Shown here: piece by piece, positions 17,105 to 25,083 of the stretch
How the letters are laid out: the number at the start of each line of letters is the position of its first letter
How positions within the stretch are numbered: position 1 is the stretch's first letter
From: Planotetraspora thailandica
GTDB taxonomy: Bacteria > Actinomycetota > Actinomycetes > Streptosporangiales > Streptosporangiaceae
Length of the DNA stretch: 64,000 nucleotides
Reading direction: 5' to 3'
Assembly (NCBI RefSeq): GCF_016863335.1
Contig: NZ_BOOR01000053.1
Location: forward strand, 1 to 64,000
Made by a program: the position numbers and the translations under genes
The notes under the pieces: generated by a model
What the model was told of the DNA's origin: nothing
Databases searched by the model: none
The model's input: the letters and a program-made list of their open reading frames with translations, nothing else

Positions 17105-17663
17105 CCTCGGTCGCACTCCCGAACCGGACGGCCCCGCCGTACGTGATGAGGGTGTGAGTCCAGCCGCAACCGCCGAGGACCTCATGCGCGCCCTCGTGGA
17201 GGACCACGGAGGGCCGCTCTACGGCTATGTCCTTCGCCTGACCGGTGACCCGGGACGGGCGGAGGACGTCGTCCAGGAGACACTGCTCCGCGCCTGGCGT
17301 CACCCGTCGGTGCTCGAGGGCAGGCCGGTGCGCGCGTGGTTGTTCACCGTCGCGCGCAACCTCGTGGTCGACCAGCACCGGGCACGGCAGTCACGGCCGC
17401 AGGAGACGGGCGACGAGGCCCTGGCCGTGGTGCCGGCCGACGACGAGCTCGAGAAGGCCGTCGAGTCGTGGGGAGTGGCGGAGGCGCTGGCCTCGCTCAG
17501 GACGGAGCACCGCGAGGTGCTTCTGGAGACGTATTACCGGGGGAGATCGGTGAAGGAGGCGTCGGAGGTCCTCGGCATCCCGCCGGGCACCGTGAAGTCA
17601 CGGACCTACTACGCGCTCCGCGCACTGAAACTGGCCCTGGAGGAACGGGGGCTGGCACCATGA
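17088..17663 (+). CDS. ECF-type RNA polymerase sigma factor
   Basis: The 191-aa protein has sigma region 2 (about 45-105; DVVQETLLRAWRHP, WLFTVARNLVVDQHR) and region 4 (about 130-185; LRTEHREVLLETYYRGRSVK with IPPGTVKSRTYYALRALK). The next gene is an anti-sigma factor overlapping by ATGA. The start is uncertain: ATG 17088 overlaps the upstream gene, and GTG 17154 is an alternative giving 169 aa. The pairing resembles mycobacterial SigL/SigK-type membrane-stress systems. Its regulon is unknown. Confidence 0.88.
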   Translation: MSHSGDLGRTPEPDGPAVRDEGVSPAATAEDLMRALVEDHGGPLYGYVLRLTGDPGRAEDVVQETLLRAWRHPSVLEGRPVRAWLFTVARNLVVDQHRARQSRPQETGDEALAVVPADDELEKAVESWGVAEALASLRTEHREVLLETYYRGRSVKEASEVLGIPPGTVKSRTYYALRALKLALEERGLAP

Positions 17664-18415
17664 CCTGCGAGGACGTACGCATGTCACTCGGGGTCTACGT
17701 GCTCGGCGCGCTGGACGCCGAGGAGGCCGCCGAGGTCGAGGCCCATCTGGACGGGTGTCCGGAATGCGCCGCCGAGCTGATGGAGCTGTCCGGGCTTCCG
17801 GCCATGCTGGCACGGGTCTCGGAAGAGGACATCACGCACGCGGCCGCCCCGCCGCGCGCCATGCTGGACCGGCTGGTCGTCGTGTCGGCTCGGCGCAGCC
17901 GCTGGTCCCGGATCATGCTGGGGCTGGCCGCGTCCCTGGTGGTCGCGGCGCTCGGCGGCTCGGCTTGGCTGGTGAGCGCCCGTGGCGGGGTCGCCACGAG
18001 CGCACCCGCCAGCACGTCGGACACCGCCCAGGCGGCCGCCGGTTCCCCCGCGCCACCCACCGCGAACCAGTCGACCAAGGCCCTCGACGCCCCTGCCGAC
18101 GCCCCCGCTGAGGCGCAGGCCGGAGGGCTGGAGCGGGAGGGGTCGAACGGCGGGGTCCGCCTGTCCGTCCGCCTGGTCTCCGAGAGCGGCGGCACGCGCG
18201 TCGTGTCCTGGGTCCGCGGCGTGCCGGCCGGCACCGTGTGCCGTCTGTGGGCCGTGGGCAAGGACGGCACCCGCTCTCCCGCGGGCAGCTGGGAGGTGCC
18301 GAAGGGGGGGTACCGCGGCGCCTACGAGGCCTCGACCGAGCTCCCGCTGAGCCAGATCCAGAGTTTGGTGCTGTCCACCTCCGACGGCCGCGGGCTGGTG
18401 ACCGTCCCCGTCTGA
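17660..18415 (+). CDS. Zinc-binding anti-sigma factor with membrane anchor (RskA-like)
   Basis: The 251-aa protein begins with a zinc-finger anti-sigma domain carrying HLDGCPECAAEL (H-x3-C-x2-C). A membrane helix lies around 91-113 (IMLGLAASLVVAALGGSAWLV when read in two pieces). An Ala/Pro-rich linker and an extracytoplasmic C-terminal domain of about 95 aa follow. It should hold the upstream sigma factor at the membrane until a signal releases it. ATGA overlap with the sigma gene supports equimolar coupled expression. Confidence 0.88.
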   Translation: MTCEDVRMSLGVYVLGALDAEEAAEVEAHLDGCPECAAELMELSGLPAMLARVSEEDITHAAAPPRAMLDRLVVVSARRSRWSRIMLGLAASLVVAALGGSAWLVSARGGVATSAPASTSDTAQAAAGSPAPPTANQSTKALDAPADAPAEAQAGGLEREGSNGGVRLSVRLVSESGGTRVVSWVRGVPAGTVCRLWAVGKDGTRSPAGSWEVPKGGYRGAYEASTELPLSQIQSLVLSTSDGRGLVTVPV

Positions 18416-18450
18416 CGCTCGGGCGGGAATGAATCCGTACGGGAGGCCGG

Positions 18451-18921
18451 TTGCACAGCTCGATGACCGGAATCGTGGTCCTGGGCGTGACACTCGTCGC
18501 GGGTGTGATCATCGGGTTCCTCATGAGGCGCCGCGATGGGAAGGTACGTGCCGTGAAGCAGGAGGTCGGCGAGTCCGCCGTGACCCGAGACGACCTCGGG
18601 GCCGATCTGGGGGAGCGGGCCACCCTGGTGCAGTTCTCCACCGCCTTCTGCCAGCCCTGCCGCGCCACCCGGCGGATCCTCCACGACGTGGCGGAGATGG
18701 TCCCCGGAGTGCGGCACGTGGAGATCGACGCGGAGTCGCGACTCGATCTCGTCCGGCGGTTCGACGTGTTGCGCACGCCGACGGTGCTGGTGGTGGACAA
18801 GGCGGGGCATGTGGTGAAACGCGCGTCCGGGCTGCCCAGGAAGGCCGACGTCATCGCGGCTCTGGGGGTCGCGGTCGACGGATCGTCTCACGAATCGTCT
18901 CATCAATCGGACAGTGTGTGA
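18451..18921 (+). CDS. Membrane-anchored thioredoxin-like protein
   Basis: The 156-aa protein has an N-terminal membrane helix (about residues 6-24), a basic linker, and a thioredoxin domain with active site FCQPCRA (CxxC). The expected cis-Pro region is RTPTVLVV. Because the helix lacks a cleavage site and is followed by RRR, the thioredoxin domain is probably cytoplasmic. TTG 18451 has the better spacing to GGGAGG; ATG 18463 is an alternative. It precedes the sulfurtransferase operon, as ThiX (Rv0816c) does in mycobacteria. Confidence 0.82.
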   Translation: MHSSMTGIVVLGVTLVAGVIIGFLMRRRDGKVRAVKQEVGESAVTRDDLGADLGERATLVQFSTAFCQPCRATRRILHDVAEMVPGVRHVEIDAESRLDLVRRFDVLRTPTVLVVDKAGHVVKRASGLPRKADVIAALGVAVDGSSHESSHQSDSV

Positions 18922-18953
18922 CAGATGGCGAGACGCCAGGTACTGTCGTGGTC

Positions 18954-19037
18954 ATGACTCCCACGACAGAGCTGCTCACGAAGCGGCGCGCGGTCGACTT
19001 CTGTCGCGTCGCCACATCGCTCTGTCGCATGGCCTGA
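18954..19037 (+). CDS. Cysteine-containing leader peptide upstream of sulfurtransferase operon
   Basis: A 27-codon frame encodes a peptide with core RRAVDFCRVATSLCRMA. Peptides of the pattern R-R-x-V-D-x-x-R-V-x-x-x-x-C-R are known upstream of sulfur-metabolism genes in actinobacteria, where ribosome stalling at Cys codons is thought to sense cysteine. Here two Cys codons (TGT) occur near the 3' end, 57 nt before the DUF4395 gene. Function as an attenuator is inferred from pattern and position. Confidence 0.65.
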   Translation: MTPTTELLTKRRAVDFCRVATSLCRMA

Positions 19038-19093
19038 GGGTGATTCCCGCGGCTTTCCGCCGCATTCCGTGAATCGTTCAGGAGCATCCCGCG

Positions 19094-19504
19094 ATGCAAA
19101 TAGACCCTCGAGGCCCCCGATTCGGCGCGGCCATCACGACTCTGGTTCTGGCGATCGTCCTGCTGACGCGCAGCTCCTGGCTGCTCGGCGCGCAGGCGAT
19201 CGTGTTCGCGCTCGGCGCCTTCTCCACCTCGCCGTACAGCCTCCTCTACAAGAGGTTCGTGCGGTCGAGACTGGGACCGCCGCGCGAGCTGGAGGACGCC
19301 ACGCCGCCGCGCTTCGCGCAGGGAGTCGGGCTGGGTTTCGCGATCGTGGGACTGATCGGGTTCGCGGCTGGGATCACACCCCTCGCTCTGGGTGCGACAG
19401 CAGCGGCACTGCTGGCCGCCTTTCTCAACGCAGCCTTCGGCCTGTGCCTGGGCTGTGAGATGTACCTGATCATCCGCCGTCTACAACCTGGGAGAACACA
19501 ATGA
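19094..19504 (+). CDS. DUF4395 membrane protein
   Basis: The 136-aa protein has a short cytoplasmic N-terminus, IDPRGPRFGAAITT, typical of DUF4395. It has four hydrophobic segments and a conserved cysteine motif, GLCLGCEMY, near the C-terminus. The family is commonly encoded beside thiosulfate sulfurtransferases and membrane thioredoxins, suggesting a redox or sulfur-transport role, but no reaction is established to my knowledge. It overlaps the sulfurtransferase start by 4 nt (ATGA). Confidence 0.82.
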   Translation: MQIDPRGPRFGAAITTLVLAIVLLTRSSWLLGAQAIVFALGAFSTSPYSLLYKRFVRSRLGPPRELEDATPPRFAQGVGLGFAIVGLIGFAAGITPLALGATAAALLAAFLNAAFGLCLGCEMYLIIRRLQPGRTQ

Positions 19505-20340
19505 GCCGCTCCGCCGTCCTGGTGGATGCCGACTGGGTCGAAGCCAACCTCGACACCCCCGGTGTCGTGCTCGTCGAGGTCGACGAGGACACCAGCGCCT
19601 ACGCCAAGGGCCACATCCGTGGCGCCGTGAAGGTCGACTGGCGTGACGACCTGCAGGACCCGGTGCGCCGCGACTTCGTCGACAAGGCCGGCTTCGAGGC
19701 GCTCCTGTCGTCCCGCGGCATCGCCAACGACGACACCGTCGTCCTTTACGGTGGCAACAACAACTGGTTCGCCGCCTACGCCTACTGGTACTTCAAGCTT
19801 TACGGCCACGAGAACGTCAAGCTTCTCGACGGAGGCCGCAAGAAGTGGGAGCTCGACTCCCGCGAGCTGGTCGAAGACGGGACCACCCGTCCCGCCACCA
19901 CCTACACCGCGTCCGAGCAGAACCTCGCTCTGCGCGCCTTCCGCGACGACGTCATCGCCGCGATCGGCAAGCAGAACCTGGTCGACGTGCGCTCGCCCGA
20001 CGAGTTCACCGGCAAGCTGCTCGCCCCGGCCCACCTTCCGCAGGAGCAGGCGCAGCGCGGCGGCCACGTGCCGACCGCCCGCAACATCCCGTGGTCGAAG
20101 GCGGCCAACGACGACGGCACCTTCCGCTCCGACGACGAGCTGAAGGAGATCTACGGCGACGCCGGCGTCGACTTCAGCAAGGACACCATCGCCTACTGCC
20201 GCATCGGCGAGCGGTCCGCGCACACGTGGTTCGTGCTGCACGAGATCCTCGACCAGGCCAACGTGAAGAACTACGACGGCTCGTGGACCGAGTACGGCTC
20301 GCTCGTGGGCGTGCCGATCGAGTTGGGGGAGGCCCGCTGA
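19501..20340 (+). CDS. Thiosulfate sulfurtransferase (rhodanese, CysA/SseA type)
   Basis: The 279-aa protein has two rhodanese domains. The C-terminal one carries the catalytic Cys in AYCRIGERSAHTWF, and the N-terminal one contains LYGGNNNWFAAYAYWYF. These enzymes move sulfane sulfur from thiosulfate to thiol acceptors. The long form with the CRIGERS loop matches mycobacterial CysA2/SseA. It is in the middle of a tight DUF4395-rhodanese-DUF1416 operon behind the Cys leader peptide. Confidence 0.92.
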   Translation: MSRSAVLVDADWVEANLDTPGVVLVEVDEDTSAYAKGHIRGAVKVDWRDDLQDPVRRDFVDKAGFEALLSSRGIANDDTVVLYGGNNNWFAAYAYWYFKLYGHENVKLLDGGRKKWELDSRELVEDGTTRPATTYTASEQNLALRAFRDDVIAAIGKQNLVDVRSPDEFTGKLLAPAHLPQEQAQRGGHVPTARNIPWSKAANDDGTFRSDDELKEIYGDAGVDFSKDTIAYCRIGERSAHTWFVLHEILDQANVKNYDGSWTEYGSLVGVPIELGEAR

Positions 20341-20642
20341 TGACCACCATCCAAGGTTGCGCAGCTCCTGAGCAGACCGTCGCTCTGCCGGCGGGTATCG
20401 ATCTGTCGACCCAGGCCGTGATCCAGGGCGTCGTCTCCGGCGCCGGTACGGCCTACGCCCGCCTGCTCGACCACTCCGGCGAGTTCACCGGTGAGGTCGT
20501 CGTCTCCGACGAGGGCATCTTCCGCTTCTTCGCCGCGCCCGGCCAGTGGACCGTCCGCATCATCGCGGGTGGGGGCGTCACGAAGGACATCCCGGTCGAG
20601 GCCAGGCTCGGCGAGGTCTCCCAGCTCGCCGTCTCCGTCTGA
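20340..20642 (+). CDS. DUF1416 protein (SseC-like)
   Basis: The 100-aa protein is DUF1416/SseC-like. It has an N-terminal GCAAPEQ with a conserved Cys, then a beta-sandwich with GEFVVSDEG-like strands (EVVVSDEGIFRFFAAPG) and GQWTVRIIA. In mycobacteria sseC follows cysA in the same order. It is thought to work with the sulfurtransferase, but its biochemical role is not defined. Its ATG overlaps the rhodanese stop (TGATGA). Confidence 0.88.
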   Translation: MTTIQGCAAPEQTVALPAGIDLSTQAVIQGVVSGAGTAYARLLDHSGEFTGEVVVSDEGIFRFFAAPGQWTVRIIAGGGVTKDIPVEARLGEVSQLAVSV

Positions 20643-20658
20643 CCTTCGCACCACGGCA

Positions 20659-20688
20659 AGGCCGGCGCTCGTCTGAGCGCCGGCCTTT
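20659..20688 (+). terminator. Terminator of sulfurtransferase operon
   Basis: A 13-bp perfect stem (AAGGCCGGCGCTC/GAGCGCCGGCCTT) with a 4-nt loop is followed by TTCCTGTTTT. Confidence 0.85.
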
Positions 20689-21058
20689 CCTGTTTTGAAC
20701 CGATTCCCATCCACCGTGACCAGCGCCATCGAAATGGGAAAGCCGGGTGATTGAACGCGGTGGGGCGTCGGCCTGTTGAATTTCGCAACCACGAAACACA
20801 CATTGATTTGCGTGCCTGCACCGAGCGGCCACTCTTCGATGGCCGAATCCCCGTACGGCTCGGTATTTATTTCGTGGGTCGAGCTTGATGTGGGTGGGCC
20901 GCGTCATGCCGAAGGTTCCTGTGCCTATTTGCCGTGCATCCGCGAATGGTATGGCAATTTCTTACAAATGCGAGAAGATTGACTGAAGTTGTTGCCCTGG
21001 CCCGACCGGGTTTGTATCGTCGCTGACGTAGATCTCCAGGCGGAATAGGAGGGTGCGT
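20689..21058. other. Lower-GC intergenic region
   Basis: No gene is recognised in these 370 bases. Base composition is visibly more AT-rich than the surrounding backbone (for example the TATTTATTTCG and ATTTCTTACAAATG stretches). The 3' end carries the promoter region and TAGGAGG site for the small secreted protein. It marks the boundary between the conserved sulfur operon and the accessory locus. Confidence 0.5.
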
Positions 21059-21379
21059 ATGGGTGCGCTGACGAGGCCGAAGAGGTTCGGCCTTGCGATA
21101 TCCGCGGCCGTTCTTGCGGTCGGTATCGCCACGCAGACGGCGAACGCTGCTGTCATCGTATTTCCCGTGCGGTACTGGGGTGAGGTCTGTGCCAGGCCTC
21201 TGAACTCGAGTCTTATATCACAGTTCCGTTTGGATCTTCAGCAGTCGCCCTGGGCGCCCGCACGTCAGTATGCGAGTCTTCCGGACAGTCAATTGAAGCT
21301 CGTCATACAGCGGGGATGCAACGCCTTCCGGCAATATGGAACCGCGGAGCGCGCCAACGCGGCTGCATTTGGAGGCTAG
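21059..21379 (+). CDS. Small secreted protein, orphan
   Basis: The 106-aa product has a signal peptide (RFGLAISAAVLAVGIATQ, cleavage near ANA-AV). The mature part is about 70 aa with two cysteines (EVCARPLN, QRGCNAFRQ) likely to form a disulfide. ATG 21059 lies 7 nt after TAGGAGG; the upstream in-frame GTG is too close to that site. Codon use and GC are lower than in neighbours, suggesting acquired DNA or a fast-evolving gene. No family was recognised. Confidence 0.6.
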   Translation: MGALTRPKRFGLAISAAVLAVGIATQTANAAVIVFPVRYWGEVCARPLNSSLISQFRLDLQQSPWAPARQYASLPDSQLKLVIQRGCNAFRQYGTAERANAAAFGG

Positions 21380-21422
21380 TAATTATCCCATCCGTGCTGT
21401 ATGGGGTAGTCGTTTGTCGTAG

Positions 21423-21454
21423 AGGAGGGCCGGCCAATTAATGGCGGCCCTCCT
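21423..21454 (+). terminator. Terminator after small secreted protein
   Basis: AGGAGGGCC (21423-21431) pairs with GGCCCTCCT (21446-21454), followed by TTTG. It lies between the secreted-protein gene and the membrane-protein gene. Confidence 0.7.
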
Positions 21455-21493
21455 TTGTCGCGGTCACTAGGACTTCTGGCTACCCTAGGGCGA

Positions 21494-22780
21494 GTGTCCG
21501 GGACGCCCGTTCTTTCTGTGCCGCTCCAGGCTGCCGCTCCCCGCCGGGTGACCTGGATGCGCTCGCCGTTCACGCTGCCGCTGCACGCCCTGCGTATCGC
21601 CGCCAGGTGCGCGCTGCCGCTGATCATCTGGTTCGCCGTCGGGCGCACCGTGCGATGGGGTCTGCTACTGCTCGCCGCGACCCTGTCCCACGGCTCGTGG
21701 TACCAGGCCCGGCTGGTCGTGGTGCTCTTCCTGTTCACGCTCGTCGTGATGACGAGCCTGGCCACCACCGTGGGCATGCTGTACGCCGTCCGAGGCGCCC
21801 TGATGGAGACGCGGGCCCGCCAGGGTGGCGAAAGTGTGCTCTCGGTCTTCGACCGTACGGCGCTGGTGTTCTCCGGCCTCTACATGACGTGGGGGCTGAC
21901 CGCTGAGGACGCCCGCGACTTCGCGAGCATCGACCTCCTACGCCGGCCGGACGGGTTCCTGGTCGACGCCATGACCGGGCAGGACACCGGGGTGATGGGA
22001 GGCCTCATTAACCTGGACGTCAAGATCTCGGCCATCACGGCCGTCGTGGCCTACGGGGTCAAGTACCTCTTCGGCCGGCGGCACGAGGCGGGCAACGGCC
22101 GCTTCTCCGGGATCATGGCGACGTTTGGGGAGTTCGCCTTCGCCTTCTACGGGCTCAACGCGATGGGGACGCTGCTGGGCGCCCGCTCGGACTGGCTGGC
22201 CGGGCGCGCGGTCGTCGCGGGCGGGGAGAAGCTGGCGACGCAGGCGCAGGAGGCCGTTCCCGGCTGGGAGACGTTCTGGGGCTGGATGGGCGACGTATGG
22301 CCCCACGTGATCGACGGGCTCGCGCTCCCGCTGGCCTGGCTGACCGTCGGCATCCTCGTCTACGGCGCCTACGCCGACGACACCGGGACCGTCATCAAGG
22401 GAACGCCGCTGGAGGCCGCAGCCGCGCGCCTGAACGAGACCCACAGCCTGACCCGGCGGGCGCTCTCCCGTCTGACCGCGGGATGGACGGAGCGGTGGAT
22501 GCCGCTGATGAACTCCCTGCGGCTGACAGTGCGCGGAGGAGCGCCGCTGTTCGGCCTGTTCGCGCTGTGCTACACCGCTCTGCACGTCGGCGGCGACTTC
22601 CTCGGCAGGGCGGGCCTCTACCTGACGACCACCGACAAGCCGTACTTCTGGCTCGTCACGAGGGTGCCGGTGAGCTTCGTCGAGGACCTGGTGGTCACGA
22701 CGCTCGGCATCTGCCTCATCGCCGCCACGTTCGACCTGGCGGCCACCCGGCACCGCCGGAGGGTCAGCGCAGGAACTTGA
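21494..22780 (+). CDS. Polytopic membrane protein of the HerA-associated locus
   Basis: The product, about 428 aa, has some eight hydrophobic segments, including ARCALPLIIWFAVGRTVRW, LVVVLFLFTLVVMTSLATT and LPLAWLTVGILVYGAYA. A central soluble region of about 70 aa (near 200-270) separates two membrane clusters. GTG 21494 is chosen because TACCCT (21481-21486) lies seven nt upstream, the leaderless pattern seen across the window. Its 3' end overlaps the convergent three-gene operon by 17 nt. The layout recalls VirB6-like channel proteins, but no homology is claimed. Confidence 0.65.
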   Translation: MSGTPVLSVPLQAAAPRRVTWMRSPFTLPLHALRIAARCALPLIIWFAVGRTVRWGLLLLAATLSHGSWYQARLVVVLFLFTLVVMTSLATTVGMLYAVRGALMETRARQGGESVLSVFDRTALVFSGLYMTWGLTAEDARDFASIDLLRRPDGFLVDAMTGQDTGVMGGLINLDVKISAITAVVAYGVKYLFGRRHEAGNGRFSGIMATFGEFAFAFYGLNAMGTLLGARSDWLAGRAVVAGGEKLATQAQEAVPGWETFWGWMGDVWPHVIDGLALPLAWLTVGILVYGAYADDTGTVIKGTPLEAAAARLNETHSLTRRALSRLTAGWTERWMPLMNSLRLTVRGGAPLFGLFALCYTALHVGGDFLGRAGLYLTTTDKPYFWLVTRVPVSFVEDLVVTTLGICLIAATFDLAATRHRRRVSAGT

Positions 22781-23618
22781 GCACCTGGTCGTTGCGCTCC
22801 GGGTTCGTCACCGACTCCTTGAGGTCGAACTTCTTGCCGGGGACGTCACGGGAGATGCTGGGCCGTAGCAGCACGTCGACCGTGTCGGCGACCGGCGGCG
22901 GCACCACGCCGACCAGTTCGATCTTGTACGGCGTGCCGACCTTGTTCTTGTCCGTGTCGAGCGGGGTGGCGTCGTTGAGGACCTGCGTGACCCACGTGCG
23001 GCCGGAGGCGTCCGTGAGCTCGATTTCGGGAGGGTAATGCCGGATGGCGCCCTCGGCGTCCAGCGCGGTCCTCGTGGCGACGATCTTCATCCACTGGCGC
23101 GTGGTGTCCGAGGCCGCCTTCGGATCGGGGTTGGGGATGCGTTCCACGCTCACTCGCCACGACACGTGCTGCCACGTCCCCGCCTGGCCGGCCGGCACGG
23201 AGTGGATGTGGTCGCTCGGCCTGCCGTACTTGTAGACGCCGTAGCCGAACCACGCGGGCAGGGCGACGGCGAGGGCGACGGAGACCACCGCTCCGCCCGC
23301 CAGCAGAACGCGCCGTCGTCCGCGCGACATCCGCTTGCGCGGGCCGGCGGGCGGCGGAACCTGCGCGGAGGGCCGCCGATAGTGGGCGGGCAGTTCGTTG
23401 CGCGTGCCGGGGATGGCGGGGAAGGGCACCGTGGAGGTGTCCTCGTCCGGCGCCGGCTCCGGCCACACCCGCCGGTCGCCGGTGGGGCGCAGCGTCCCCG
23501 GGATCGGGATCGACGGCGGCTGGGGCGGCGGCGGCATGTACGGGGGTTCCGTGGGCTGGTCCAGCGGTGGGGCGAACCAGTCGCGGGAGTCGGGGGCGGG
23601 CGTCTCGCGTTCGTTCAT
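22764..23618 (-). CDS. Membrane-anchored protein with Pro-rich cytoplasmic tail (HerA locus)
   Basis: The 284-aa protein has a Pro-rich N-terminal region of about 100 aa (EPPYMPPPPQPPSIPIPG) and a basic stretch RKRMSRGRRRVLL. One membrane helix follows (about 105-130), then an extracytoplasmic domain of about 150 aa ending DQVLKFLR. It is third in an operon of three topologically similar proteins, each overlapping the next start by 1-4 nt. The mature domain speaks of beta-sheet (WQHVSWRVSVERIP), but I recognise no family. Confidence 0.7.
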   Translation of the reverse strand: MNERETPAPDSRDWFAPPLDQPTEPPYMPPPPQPPSIPIPGTLRPTGDRRVWPEPAPDEDTSTVPFPAIPGTRNELPAHYRRPSAQVPPPAGPRKRMSRGRRRVLLAGGAVVSVALAVALPAWFGYGVYKYGRPSDHIHSVPAGQAGTWQHVSWRVSVERIPNPDPKAASDTTRQWMKIVATRTALDAEGAIRHYPPEIELTDASGRTWVTQVLNDATPLDTDKNKVGTPYKIELVGVVPPPVADTVDVLLRPSISRDVPGKKFDLKESVTNPERNDQVLKFLR

Positions 23619-24280
23619 GAGGTCTTGGTCACCAGAGGGTGGTAGTCGTCCGCCTTGGAGATCAGCCGCCGGGCCGCTTCGGGCGTGAGGCCGAGGTCGA
23701 CCTCCGCCTCGGGCGCATAGCTGTCCACGATGTAGCTGTTCGGAGGGATGAACACGAACCGGGCGCCCGGCACGGCGTCGGGAGGCACCTCGTAGACCAG
23801 GTCCCCGCGGGACCACATCCCGGGCTGGAGATACTTGCTGAAAAGCGTGAGGCTCTCGTTCACCTTGTCGGTGGGCTGGTATTGCCGGCCGTCGGCGGCG
23901 AGCACGATGGGCGGGGTCTGCGAGTTCAGCCGCATCGGCTCGCGTGGAGACGTCGCCGTCACGTTCACCACAAGGAAGAGGGCGTCGGTCGGGACCTTCG
24001 TCACCTTGCCGCTGTAGTCCGCGGTGTCGACGGCGTGGGCGGCCGCGACCGAGTTCACCTTGACGCTGAAGCGGTTCGTCTCGACGATCTGCCCGATCTG
24101 CCCTTTGGTGGTGAGGGACGAGGTGCGCTGCTCGAACGACATGGTGGTGGTCTGCACCCACACCGCCGCGGAGGCGAGCGCCACTCCGGCGACGACGCCG
24201 GCGACCCGGCCCGCAACGCTCCGCCGGGGACGGGCGCCCGGCGCGGGCGTCGTCAGCGCGGGTTCCTGTGTCACCGTCAT
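23615..24280 (-). CDS. Membrane-anchored extracytoplasmic protein (HerA locus), second of three
   Basis: The 221-aa protein starts at the ATG overlapping the upstream stop (TGATG). It has one N-terminal membrane helix (about 24-46; VAGVVAGVALASAAVWVQ) and an extracytoplasmic beta-rich domain. Segments such as DALFLVVNVTATSPREPM resemble DUF4352/telokin-like Ig folds, which is a fold-level impression only. It is translationally coupled to both neighbours. Confidence 0.7.
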   Translation of the reverse strand: MTVTQEPALTTPAPGARPRRSVAGRVAGVVAGVALASAAVWVQTTTMSFEQRTSSLTTKGQIGQIVETNRFSVKVNSVAAAHAVDTADYSGKVTKVPTDALFLVVNVTATSPREPMRLNSQTPPIVLAADGRQYQPTDKVNESLTLFSKYLQPGMWSRGDLVYEVPPDAVPGARFVFIPPNSYIVDSYAPEAEVDLGLTPEAARRLISKADDYHPLVTKTS

Positions 24281-24939
24281 CACCCGTTCCCCCGCTCCAC
24301 GGGCAGTGTGACCTCGGCCGCCACGGTCGGCACGAACGCGTCGACGTCGCCCTCACCGACAAGGTGCCAGTACTGCGTCTGGTCGACCAGGCCGACCTCG
24401 TCGAGGACCATGCTGCCGACGTCCACCGTGACCGACTTCGGTGCGGCGGCCGCGGGGTCCAGTTGGTATTTGATGACGACGGTCGCCGGGATGCCCGGCT
24501 GGAGCTGTTTGCTCTGCACTCCGGATCCGGACACGGAGACGTCGGGGCCGTACGGGGTCTTGATCTCCGGCCGCACCCGGAGGATGGACTGGGTGTACGA
24601 GGTGACGATGGGCAGGATCCGCGAGCCCGGCTCACGCATGATGCCGACGCTCACCGTCTTGTCGGATTGATTGACGACCTTGAGGACGAGCGAGAGGTAC
24701 CGCTTCGAATCGCCGAATTCGTTCTTCTCGACGGTGTCGGTGGCCTTGGCGAACGTCGTCGTGAACTGACCCTGATCGACGATCGTCTCCGGCTTCACCT
24801 CGGGTGGCGGCTCGTCCGCCGCCTCGGCGAAGCCGCCGAGCAACGCGGTGGCGCCGATGCCCGCCGCCATCACCGCCGCGGCGACCGGAACCAGCACAGC
24901 GCGCCGGCGGTGACTGCGACGGGGGGGCGACGACGTCAT
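24280..24939 (-). CDS. Membrane-anchored or secreted extracytoplasmic protein (HerA locus), first of three
   Basis: The 219-aa protein has a basic N-terminus and hydrophobic segment (LVPVAAAVMAAGIGATALL). The mature domain contains RYLSLVLKVVNQSDKTVSV, again like an Ig/DUF4352-type fold. ATG 24939 is chosen because TACCAT lies eight nt upstream without a Shine-Dalgarno, fitting a leaderless transcript; ATG 24963 is in frame further up. It is the promoter-proximal gene, divergent from the 642-aa ATPase-like protein with 144 bp between. Confidence 0.7.
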   Translation of the reverse strand: MTSSPPRRSHRRRAVLVPVAAAVMAAGIGATALLGGFAEAADEPPPEVKPETIVDQGQFTTTFAKATDTVEKNEFGDSKRYLSLVLKVVNQSDKTVSVGIMREPGSRILPIVTSYTQSILRVRPEIKTPYGPDVSVSGSGVQSKQLQPGIPATVVIKYQLDPAAAAPKSVTVDVGSMVLDEVGLVDQTQYWHLVGEGDVDAFVPTVAAEVTLPVERGNG

Positions 24940-25083
24940 GGCAACGGATGGTAGTACGCCCATAGACGAACCATTGGCCGCATTCGTCCCATCGGGGGCT
25001 GGAATCGCGTCCGAATGCCGAGAAGCCCGTACTGATAGGGCTTCCAGCTCCTACGCTGTGACCCAGGCGGACATGGAGGGCTT

